Shown: one piece after another, positions 43,176 to 50,398 of the stretch
Position numbering within the stretch: position 1 is the stretch's first letter
Layout of the letters: the number at the start of each line of letters is the position of its first letter
NCBI GenBank assembly: GCA_013426015.1
Contig: CP058998.1
Coordinates: 496,001 to 560,000, forward strand
Source of the DNA: Candidatus Fermentimicrarchaeum limneticum
GTDB lineage: Archaea > Micrarchaeota > Micrarchaeia > Burarchaeales > Fermentimicrarchaeaceae
Reading direction: 5' to 3'
Length of the DNA: 64,000 nucleotides
Notes under the pieces: model-generated
The model's input: the letters and a program-made list of their open reading frames with translations, nothing else
What the model was told of the DNA's origin: nothing
Database searches by the model: none
Program-made: the position numbers and the translations under genes

Positions 43176-43331
43176 ATGAAGAAGAAGCCTGCGGGGGGTG
43201 AGTTTGTAAAAGGACTTCTAGAGAGATTCAGCGCAGGTGAAGAAAACGAGGGCAGTTTCCATACCCTGATGTTCAGGGCTGCCTACGAAGGAATCAAGGG
43301 TAGATTCAGGGAGCTGAGTGAGATCAAATAG
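43176..43331 (+). CDS. Small hypothetical protein, 51 residues
   Basis: Not recognised. MKKKPAGGEFVKGLLERF opens a soluble, charged, mostly helical protein that ends in ELSEIK. Supported by a TATA box (GTATATAAA, ~43145) and a strong GGAGGGGGTGGTG before the ATG. It sits in the gap between the Lrp gene and the zinc-ribbon surface protein gene. Confidence 0.62.
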   Translation: MKKKPAGGEFVKGLLERFSAGEENEGSFHTLMFRAAYEGIKGRFRELSEIK

Positions 43332-43453
43332 AGCAAGCAGTGTTTGGTAATGAGGGTCTTGAGTAGAGGATAGGCTCGCTAATTTTTAAGAAGAAACTTG
43401 TCTTGTCCTGAGTTGATGCAATCCGACTGGCTGGGGAATCAGTTGCGTCACAA

Positions 43454-45223
43454 TCAGCAGAACGCGCTCGGCTTGCAGTCTCCGCCGCAGCAGACCCAGC
43501 CGTTGAGGCAGCACCTCCACCGCCCGCCGCAGTATACAGAGTAATGCCCTGGCTCGCACGACGGAGTCGGAGTGTAGCAAGAGCAGTCTGGTGCTGGTCT
43601 TTGCTGCTGGCCTGCCGGGCATGTGTTGGTGCATGTCACAGGTTCGGTCTTCTCCTCCACGAGTATGGTAACATCCTTGCAATCCTCCCATCCAATCATA
43701 TCTATTACGCAGACTTCAAGCGCGTAGGTGCCTGCTGTTGAAGGTGTACCCCTGAGTACTCCGTCTTTCCATAGCATAAGGCCAAGCGGGTATTCGCCAT
43801 TTTCGGAATAATAACCTGCATAGTAGTAAGGCGGCAAGCCTCCGGTGACTCTGGAAACCACCGACTGTTCGCACTTTTCATCCGTGTAACATACCACCGC
43901 TTCAGTCTCGAGCTGAGGAGGCTTCTCCCTGATGTTGATCCGCAGCTCTATCTCGCATTTTTTTTGCGGATTTGAGGAGTCGGACACTCTAACGGTGAAG
44001 GGAGGGGAGATGCTTTCGACTGTCCCGGGGGACAGAGTTCCTGTCCCGGAGAGATTTCCATCCGCCCTGAGAATGAATCCTGTCGGGAGGGTCGAGCCCT
44101 TCTTGATCTCCCAGGAGTAAGGCAGAGTGCCGCCAGCAGCAGTCATGGAGAACCATCCGAACTCGCCGTCCGTCCACATGGGGAGCGTGGTTGTGCTTAT
44201 GTAGAAATTCGGGTCTGCGCATACCTGCTTCAGCGCGATTGGGAACTGCTCAAGGTATGTCACGTGATATGGGCTTGACATGTATCTGGTTATGCCCCCC
44301 TGGAGGTCGCCCAGGCCTGCTGAGGGGCTGAGCGCAGATGAGTTTCCGGAAGCGTCCCTGAGGTTTATGTTTTTGCCATCCTCTGCTCCGTCCAATGTGC
44401 CGTCAGACCAGTCCCGCGCCAGCCCCTGCGCAAAATCGATTGACCGCACTTTCTTGTCGTGCGCAGTTTGCACAAGGCCGGCAAGGAGCAGGCCGTAGGT
44501 TCTCTGCCTGTAGGTTGAAACAGAGACGGAATCGTGGCTGTAGGCGGTGGCAGGCAAAGTCCCGACAATGCTCCAGACGTTGTACTGCTGGCCGATTACT
44601 GTGTTTGCGAATTGCACAGCATCTTCCGCAGGAATGCCCTTCGTCATGGATTTCATTGCAAGGGCGGCAGCCATGCTGGTGAAAGGCGTGATAACCAATG
44701 CATCTGTACCCGCAGGCGCAACTGCCTGCAGCGTATCGGTTTCAAGCAGCCCAACGGAATTGTTCTCTCCCCCTTTTCCGGCTCCCACAACCTCGTAGTA
44801 CGAGCCGCCGGAGGATTCAACGAGAAGAGGCGTTGATGAGCGTGAAAGGTTTAGCTCCAACTCCCCATTTTCATCGGAATAAGCCGGCCCTGCAAGAAGC
44901 TCACCTTTTGTTCCATTGTTGTTCAGTGCGTAGACTCTCACGGCAGCTCCTGAAACAGGCCCTTCCATGTAGACTCCGACAAACAAGGTCTTGGGTTGGG
45001 GAGGCAGGGTCATGAAAAAATAAGCGATAAGTCCAACCACGAGCAGAAGGATAAGCAGGAGAAACAGGTAAGCAAGAATTCCGAGGAGTCCGGTTTTTTT
45101 CGGAGTTTTTGAAACAGCCGGTGCAGGCGTTTCCTTAGCCGCAGAAATGGCAACTCCGCACTCTGGGCAGTGCTTCGGGTTTGGTTGGGGAAGCTCATGC
45201 CCGCAGTCTGGACAGTATTTCAC
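43454..45223 (-). CDS. Membrane protein with cytoplasmic zinc ribbon and extracellular Ig-like domains
   Basis: 589 residues, no known name. Residues 1-25 form a zinc ribbon (C4, C7, C19, C22: KYCPDCGHELP, KHCPECGVA). A helix follows at ~45-70, then an extracellular part: a carboxypeptidase-regulatory-like domain (~85-160), a helical middle (~170-310) and two putative Ig-like repeats that start GGTLPYSWEIKKGSTLPTG and GGLPPYYYAGYYSENG. The last ~60 residues are cysteine-rich (about 16 Cys), ending in PSAFC. Cytoplasmic zinc ribbons attached to large ectodomains are common in archaeal membrane proteins of unknown use. Confidence 0.7.
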   Translation of the reverse strand: MKYCPDCGHELPQPNPKHCPECGVAISAAKETPAPAVSKTPKKTGLLGILAYLFLLLILLLVVGLIAYFFMTLPPQPKTLFVGVYMEGPVSGAAVRVYALNNNGTKGELLAGPAYSDENGELELNLSRSSTPLLVESSGGSYYEVVGAGKGGENNSVGLLETDTLQAVAPAGTDALVITPFTSMAAALAMKSMTKGIPAEDAVQFANTVIGQQYNVWSIVGTLPATAYSHDSVSVSTYRQRTYGLLLAGLVQTAHDKKVRSIDFAQGLARDWSDGTLDGAEDGKNINLRDASGNSSALSPSAGLGDLQGGITRYMSSPYHVTYLEQFPIALKQVCADPNFYISTTTLPMWTDGEFGWFSMTAAGGTLPYSWEIKKGSTLPTGFILRADGNLSGTGTLSPGTVESISPPFTVRVSDSSNPQKKCEIELRINIREKPPQLETEAVVCYTDEKCEQSVVSRVTGGLPPYYYAGYYSENGEYPLGLMLWKDGVLRGTPSTAGTYALEVCVIDMIGWEDCKDVTILVEEKTEPVTCTNTCPAGQQQRPAPDCSCYTPTPSCEPGHYSVYCGGRWRCCLNGWVCCGGDCKPSAFC

Positions 45224-45332
45224 AAGGATTTTTATTGAGAGGCTATTGAAAATACTTTCGGTAGAATTGGTGAATCTATCCGACTGCGAGAAGAAAGATT
45301 ATTAAAGTTAAAAATGCTAGTCTAACGCTTGA

Positions 45333-46136
45333 ATGAAAATTGCACTGATAGGTTGCGGGTCTATCGGCAGAGTTATTGCCAGGAACATAACCGGGGGCAG
45401 TGTAAAGGCTGATCTCAGGTATGTCTATGACATGGACGCCAAGAAAGCTGCAGAATTTGCCAGAAAATTCCGTACGGAATACAGGGATTTTGACGAAATC
45501 CTGAAACAGGAGCTGGATTTGGTGCTGGAAGCAGCCTCGCAAGAGGCGGTTAGGACCCTGATACCCAAAGCCTTGAAGGCAGGGAAGAATGTCATGATAA
45601 TGAGCACGGGCGCTTTGGCGGATGAGCATCTGTTGCAGGAGATTAGAGGACTGGCAGAAAAAAACAACCTTAAGGTATACCTGCCGTCCGGAGCCATAGC
45701 CGGCCTGGATGGTATAAAATCCGCAAGAGATGAGATAGAGAGGGTGACGATAAAAACGACAAAACCTCCTGAATCGTTGGAAGGCGCTCCTTTCTTCGAA
45801 AAACACCCAATGGATCTGAAGGAAATCAAAAAGCCGACAGTCATATACGAAGGCACTGCCGAAGAGGCTGTCAAACTGTTCCCTTCCAACGTAAATGTTG
45901 CAGCTTCTTTAAGCCTGGCGGGCATAGGCCCTAAAAAAACAAGGGTGCAGATAGTTGCGGACCCTGATGCAAAATCAAACGTTCATGAGATCACAGCAGA
46001 GGGCAGGTTCGGCGTGCTGAAGATCAAGGCTGAGAACGTCCCGAGCCCTGATAACCCGAAGACAAGCTACCTGGCGGCATTGTCTGCAGTCGCTACATTG
46101 AAAAAGATTAGCGAGCCAATCCAGGTTGGGACATGA
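45333..46136 (+). CDS. nadX: L-aspartate dehydrogenase
   Basis: 267 residues. N-terminal Rossmann fold IALIGCGSIGRVIARNI; EAASQEAV and PSGAIAGLDG follow; NVNVAASLSLAG is the family's substrate-binding block, and a catalytic-region DNPKTSYLAALSA closes it. It oxidises aspartate with NAD(P)+ to iminoaspartate, the substrate of the next gene's quinolinate synthase; it replaces the FAD-dependent NadB. TTAAAAAT about 22-26 bases ahead of the ATG suggests a leaderless message. The nadA gene follows 20 bases later. Confidence 0.92.
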   Translation: MKIALIGCGSIGRVIARNITGGSVKADLRYVYDMDAKKAAEFARKFRTEYRDFDEILKQELDLVLEAASQEAVRTLIPKALKAGKNVMIMSTGALADEHLLQEIRGLAEKNNLKVYLPSGAIAGLDGIKSARDEIERVTIKTTKPPESLEGAPFFEKHPMDLKEIKKPTVIYEGTAEEAVKLFPSNVNVAASLSLAGIGPKKTRVQIVADPDAKSNVHEITAEGRFGVLKIKAENVPSPDNPKTSYLAALSAVATLKKISEPIQVGT

Positions 46137-46156
46137 GGTATATCTGAGGTTTTGGG

Positions 46157-47068
46157 ATGGATTTGAAATTGATTGACAAAATCAACAGGCTGAAGAAAGA
46201 GAAGAATGCGGTTATCCTCGTCCACAACTACCAGCGGCCTGAGATATACCGAGTAGCTGACTTCATCGGAGACTCGCTGGAGCTGAGCAGGGAGGCTGCC
46301 AAGATTGATGCCGACATAATAGTGTTCTGCGGAGTGGACTTCATGGCTGAGTCCGCAAAGATACTCAACCCAGAGAAGAAGGTGCTGATTCCCGTAAAAG
46401 GGGCGGAATGCCCCATGGCCGGGATGGTCACAAGGCAGGAATTGCTTAATCTGAAGAGACAACATCCTCGTGCAGCGGTTGTTTCTTATGTCAATACGTC
46501 TGCCGAAACAAAGGCTGAGTCTGACATCTGCTGCACATCCTCGAACTGCATTGAGGTTGTCAACTCCGTGCCGGAAAAAGAGGTAATCTTTGTTCCTGAC
46601 GAGAACCTTGCGAAGTACGTGCAGACAAAGACTGACAAAAGGATAATCCCGTGGAAGGGGTTCTGCTATGTGCATGCAAAGATTACTGCTGAGCAGGTGA
46701 GGGAGGCGAAGGGGCTGCATCCTGAGGCGAAGGTTCTGGTCCATCCTGAATGCCCTCTGGATGTGATTGCACTGGCGGATAAGGTGTGCAGCACCAGCCA
46801 GATGCTTTACTATGCAAAGGAGGACGAGGCGCGGAAGTTCATCATCATTACGGAGCATGGGATGGTTGAAAGGCTGAAGCTGGAGATGCCGGAAAAGAAG
46901 TTCTACTCGATTGTTGCGACATGCATACAGCAGAAGAAGAACACTCTGCCTGCAGTTTTGAGGTCCATCCAGGAAGAAGTTTACCCAGTCGAAATAGACG
47001 ACGAGATTATCAAAAGGGCCAGAAAAGCTCTGGACAGGATGCTGGAGGTATCCAGAAAATCTGACTGA
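46157..47068 (+). CDS. nadA: Quinolinate synthase
   Basis: 303 residues. NadA condenses iminoaspartate with DHAP to quinolinate using a [4Fe-4S] cluster. The three cluster cysteines are present at C85 (KGAECPMAG), C170 (WKGFCYVH) and C256 (VATCIQQKKNTLP), close to the Pyrococcus enzyme's spacing. LVHNYQRPEIYRVADFIGDS is the usual N-terminus. Operon with nadX. Quinolinate phosphoribosyltransferase (nadC) is not in the window. Confidence 0.95.
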   Translation: MDLKLIDKINRLKKEKNAVILVHNYQRPEIYRVADFIGDSLELSREAAKIDADIIVFCGVDFMAESAKILNPEKKVLIPVKGAECPMAGMVTRQELLNLKRQHPRAAVVSYVNTSAETKAESDICCTSSNCIEVVNSVPEKEVIFVPDENLAKYVQTKTDKRIIPWKGFCYVHAKITAEQVREAKGLHPEAKVLVHPECPLDVIALADKVCSTSQMLYYAKEDEARKFIIITEHGMVERLKLEMPEKKFYSIVATCIQQKKNTLPAVLRSIQEEVYPVEIDDEIIKRARKALDRMLEVSRKSD

Positions 47069-47127
47069 ATGCTCTTCAATCATGCATGACTCTAACCGCC
47101 ATGGTAGCCTGTCCTGAGAGTCTAAGC

Positions 47128-47171
47128 GTGACATGCTCCCACCCCTAAAGGATGTGGGGTTTCTCGCTCGC
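47128..47171 (+). repeat. IS200/IS605-type right-end-like hairpin, solo copy B
   Basis: Second copy of the 44-base element at 9558-9601. The stem differs (CCCT/AGGA for CTCT/AGAG inside the CCCAC/GTGGG outer stem) so that most pairs are kept. It lies directly ahead of the promoter of the ATP-cone gene. Confidence 0.6.
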
Positions 47172-47218
47172 AAATGTTAATATACTACTTGAATAGCAAC
47201 TCTGTAAGGGGTGGTTTT

Positions 47219-47476
47219 TTGGAATTAAAAGTATTAAAGAAAGCCGGTAAGCTTGAAGCGTTCAGTGCAGACAAGATCAAGAAGGGAGTGATGAAGGCAG
47301 GCGGAACCGCCAAGCTTGCAGGAGACGTTGCCCTGAGCACTGCCAAGTGGGCAAAGGAGACGGCAAAGGAGGGAGTTGTTTCTGCCGTTGATATGCATAG
47401 CAAAGTCCTTGAACTGCTCTATGACAAGGATAAGGAAATCGCAGGTAAATTCAGGGGTTTTGTGAAGAAGCACTAG
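47219..47476 (+). CDS. Stand-alone ATP-cone-like protein
   Basis: 85 residues. ELKVLKKAGKLEAFSADKIK followed by KGVMKAGG, and a later VSAVDMHSKVLELLYDK, fit an ATP-cone (PF03477), the nucleotide-sensing domain normally fused to ribonucleotide reductase or NrdR. Here nothing else is attached. The start is TTG 47219, four bases after GGGGTGG; an ATG reading from 47174 lacks a site. TTAATATA at ~47178 is a plausible promoter. Could be a free nucleotide-sensing regulator. Confidence 0.65.
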   Translation: MELKVLKKAGKLEAFSADKIKKGVMKAGGTAKLAGDVALSTAKWAKETAKEGVVSAVDMHSKVLELLYDKDKEIAGKFRGFVKKH

Positions 47477-47486
47477 TGCAAGGGAT

Positions 47487-47505
47487 GTGCATTACTTTTT
47501 TGCAC
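47487..47505 (+). terminator. Possible terminator hairpin after the ATP-cone gene
   Basis: GTGCA (47487-47491) and TGCAC (47501-47505) around a T-rich loop, 10 bases after the stop codon. Archaeal termination mostly relies on T-runs, and TTTTTT lies within the loop. Weak. Confidence 0.3.
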
Positions 47506-47576
47506 TGTCTCGCTGTTATTTTCCTTGCTCTGGGAGCAGAGGAAGCCCGGGATAGTTCAACTCTTACTTCGTAAAA

Positions 47577-48704
47577 TCAGGGGTGATCGGAATGCAAAAG
47601 TCCGAGAAGATGTTCGATGTCCCTCAGCTCCGCCTCCAATTCCTTTTTTGAATATTTTGAAAGCTCTTCCTTTCTTTTTTCAATCTGCTTGCTTTTTTCA
47701 TATTCTTCCCTATAGGAATATTTTTCTTTTCTCAACTGTCTTATTTGTCCAACAACCTCTTTTGCACCCTCGATCCTTTCGGCATAAAAGTCCATGATTT
47801 TTTCGTTCTCATCATCCACTGCCAGGAAGGCCGTCTGCTCAAGTGAACAGATTGTTTCGAATAAACTTTTGTTTCCCATCACCAGTCTTCTGAACCTAGA
47901 AGTCTCAGGGCAGACATGCGAAAGCTTTTTTTCGCTATATCCAAAGAACTCGCAAAGCTGATTGACATTACATCTTCCAAATGCAGGATATTCAGAAAAG
48001 AATTCTTTTAACTCTGTCATTTCCTCTTTTCCGGGAAAAGGTTGGCAATAATATTCCAGAGGATATTTTTCTACATCTCCAAGCAGTTCTACTATTGGTT
48101 CTGAAAGGAGGGAACGGATATGTGTTCCTCTGAGTTTTTCCAGTTTTTCCAAATTTTTCAATAGGTTCTCGTACCTGCGGACCTTTTCCGAATCAACTGT
48201 TTCTTTTTCCAGCTCAGACATTTCCGCCAATATTTTTCCTATCCTGAGTTGCTCTCTTTTGAGTATCCTGTCTTCCTCCTTCATCTGCTCTTCGGCTCGT
48301 TCGTATCTTTTGCTCAATTCGGTAATTTCTTCAAAATGCCCGAATTCTTTTTTTGCAGGATCCATCTTGTTATCCCTAATCAGCCTTGCAATCGACATAA
48401 ACCTCTTTCCTGCATCTTCCGGGATGTTGCCCTTTTCAAACTCGCCCGCCACCCCCGTTACAAAATAATTTAATTCCTTGGAGAGTTTGATACCTTTCTT
48501 GGAAAGTTTTATCCGTGTGTTAATGTCGGGATTCCACATGGTTTTTTCTTTCTCCTGTACTGATCCTATGTCTGCCATTAATTCTTTTAGCCGTTCCGAA
48601 AGTTTAACGATAGTAGAACGTTGGTTCTTTTCGATTTTTTCCATTCTTTTTTCTAGGCTATCGTGTGTTCTTTTTAATTCGCATATCTCTTCCGCGCTAA
48701 GCAT
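47577..48704 (-). CDS. Coiled-coil hypothetical protein
   Basis: 375 residues, no recognisable domain. Long Lys/Glu-rich coiled coils occupy ~5-55, ~125-195 and ~320-365; a middle part (200-300) is more globular, with several aromatic residues and four cysteines (YYCQPF, FGRCNVNQLCEFFG, HVCPETS). No signal peptide or membrane segment, so cytoplasmic. Next to the repeat family that starts at 48811. Lys/Glu-rich, AT-richer codons differ from the conserved genes to the left. Confidence 0.6.
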   Translation of the reverse strand: MLSAEEICELKRTHDSLEKRMEKIEKNQRSTIVKLSERLKELMADIGSVQEKEKTMWNPDINTRIKLSKKGIKLSKELNYFVTGVAGEFEKGNIPEDAGKRFMSIARLIRDNKMDPAKKEFGHFEEITELSKRYERAEEQMKEEDRILKREQLRIGKILAEMSELEKETVDSEKVRRYENLLKNLEKLEKLRGTHIRSLLSEPIVELLGDVEKYPLEYYCQPFPGKEEMTELKEFFSEYPAFGRCNVNQLCEFFGYSEKKLSHVCPETSRFRRLVMGNKSLFETICSLEQTAFLAVDDENEKIMDFYAERIEGAKEVVGQIRQLRKEKYSYREEYEKSKQIEKRKEELSKYSKKELEAELRDIEHLLGLLHSDHP

Positions 48705-48810
48705 CTGATTCGCCCTAGCCCCTTCACCTTTTGGCTTCTTCGTCTATTTAATCCTTGCTAGAATCCCGTAAGCGCTCAAGAATGCTTGAATTGTCCAATT
48801 CCCCGTTGTG

Positions 48811-48860
48811 AAATCAGCTTTGCCTCGGAATCTATACTCCAAGCGGTTGATGTGTCCGGC
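48811..48860 (+). repeat. Intergenic repeat, copy 1 (partial)
   Basis: Shares AAATCAGC, GCCTCGGA, ACTCCAAG and GGTTG-TG blocks in order with the copy at 53783 (a two-base gap), but its right half (the CAGTCAC and ACACTTTCCT blocks) is not recognisable. Lies between the divergent coiled-coil and trpB2 genes. Confidence 0.55.
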
Positions 48861-48929
48861 AGGGTTTGCAGACTCCATGATGTCATGGTTTTTAATATTT
48901 AAGTGAGAAACTGAATGTGGGGTGAACAG

Positions 48930-50219
48930 ATGAAAATAAGTCCGATAGATCTGACTATTGATGAGTTGCCTGATAAGTGGTACAACATAACTGCTGATTT
49001 CCCTTCTCCCATGTCCCCTCCGAAAGATCCAGTCGAAGGAGAATCTAGGTTGAAACTTTTGCCAGAATTCTTTACAGCGGAAGCTTTGAAGCAGGAGATG
49101 TCGCAGGAAAGATGGATAAGAATCCCGGAGGAGGTTAAAGAGCTGTACATTCACGTTGGAAGGCCCAGGCCGCTTTACAGGGCGTATCGTTTGGAGAAGT
49201 ACCTGAAAACTCCGGCGAAAATCTATTACAAGAGGGAGGACCTCTCGCCAACCGGAAGCCACAAGGTGAATACCGCACTAGCCCAGCTGTACTATGTTGC
49301 AAAAGAGGGGTATGAGAGAGTCACAACTGAGACCGGCGCAGGGCAGTGGGGTTCGGCATTAGCGCATGGAGCTGCGCTGATGGGTTTGAAATGCACGGTC
49401 TATATGGTGAGATTCGCTTACAACCTGAAGCCGGGCAGAAGAACCATCATGAAATACTACGGGGCGGAATGCCTGCCCTCTCCAAGCAATAGGACTACGT
49501 TTGGTAAAAAACTCCTGAAAGAGAACCCGAACCACAACGGCTCGCTGGGAATCGCCGTCTCCGAGGGGATTGAGGATGCGCTGAAGCATGATGATACAGT
49601 TTACTGCCTAGGGAGCGTTCTCAACCATGTCCTCCTGCATCAAACGGTAATCGGTCAGGAGGTCATCAAACAGTTTGAAAAAATCGACGAGACTCCGGAT
49701 GTGATGTTCGCCTGCCTGGGCGGGGGCTCCAATTTCGGCGGGTTCACGATTCCGATGATGGGGCTGAGATTAAAGAAAAAGGTCGATACGAGGTTCGTTG
49801 CATGCCAGTCTGAGGTGAGCGCGAACCTTGTTAATGGAAAATATGAGTATGATTTTGGCGATGCTGCGGAGCAGACCCCGTTGCTGAAGATGTTCACCCT
49901 CGGGCACAAGAAGGATATGCACCCGATCTATGCCGAGGGACTGCGTTATCATGCCGCTGCCCCGGTCTTAAGCTACCTGAGAAATTTGGGGATGATCGAG
50001 GCAAAGGTATACCCCAGGGACGAGAAACTGATCTTTGAAGCAGCAAAAATCTTCATGCGGACCGAAGGTTTCATCCCGGCGCCTGAATCAGCCTATGCGA
50101 TAAGGGCAGCCATAGACGAGGCGTTAGAGGCGAGAAGGAAAAACGAGAAAAAGGTAATCGCGATGAACATAAGCGGGCACGGGTTTGTTGATCTGGAAGC
50201 CTACGACAAATTCATCTGA
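48930..50219 (+). CDS. trpB2: Tryptophan synthase beta-like protein (TrpB2)
   Basis: 429 residues. PLP-binding K112 in GSHKVNTALAQ, phosphate-binding glycine loop GGGSNFGGF, and the longer TrpB2 N-terminus (DELPDKWYNI, PLYRAYRLEKYL) distinguish it from ordinary TrpB. TrpB2 makes tryptophan from indole and serine, or uses free phosphoserine. No trpA or other trp genes are nearby, so it may salvage indole. ATG 48930 follows GGGGTGA. The repeat copy at 50221 starts just after its stop. Confidence 0.92.
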   Translation: MKISPIDLTIDELPDKWYNITADFPSPMSPPKDPVEGESRLKLLPEFFTAEALKQEMSQERWIRIPEEVKELYIHVGRPRPLYRAYRLEKYLKTPAKIYYKREDLSPTGSHKVNTALAQLYYVAKEGYERVTTETGAGQWGSALAHGAALMGLKCTVYMVRFAYNLKPGRRTIMKYYGAECLPSPSNRTTFGKKLLKENPNHNGSLGIAVSEGIEDALKHDDTVYCLGSVLNHVLLHQTVIGQEVIKQFEKIDETPDVMFACLGGGSNFGGFTIPMMGLRLKKKVDTRFVACQSEVSANLVNGKYEYDFGDAAEQTPLLKMFTLGHKKDMHPIYAEGLRYHAAAPVLSYLRNLGMIEAKVYPRDEKLIFEAAKIFMRTEGFIPAPESAYAIRAAIDEALEARRKNEKKVIAMNISGHGFVDLEAYDKFI

Positions 50220-50220
50220 G

Positions 50221-50293
50221 AAAATCAAGACTGTCTCGGACGCTGTTGACCTTATCGCGTTGATAACCTCAGTCACAAGGTATACACTTTCCT
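50221..50293 (+). repeat. Intergenic repeat, copy 2 (left flank of the FecR-like operon)
   Basis: Ungapped 73-base match to 53783-53855, 53 identical positions by my count. Blocks held in common: AAAATCA, CTCGGACGCTGT, GAC, GTTG, TCAGTCAC and ACACTTTCCT. It begins immediately after the trpB2 stop. Confidence 0.75.
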
Positions 50294-50398
50294 GCAGTAA
50301 TATGTGAGTTCGATATATAAAAGAGTATCAGAATTATCCGATCACTAACCGATTCAGCAAAGCCTATTATTTACCTAACTTACTATATTGGCCAATAA

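Noticed and set aside
43410-43453. Sequence near the end of the zinc-ribbon protein gene resembling the repeat family (GACTGGCTGGGGAATCAG)
   Set aside because: Match is weak and gapped, and lacks the diagnostic CCTCGGACGCTGT block.
47088-47122. GACTCT/AGAGTC hairpin after nadA
   Set aside because: Six-base stem with a 23-base loop; not stable enough to claim a terminator.
46067-47173. 368-codon minus-strand ORF opposite nadA
   Set aside because: Shadow of nadA, whose cluster cysteines and neighbours are certain; composition rich in His, Arg and Leu with no domain.
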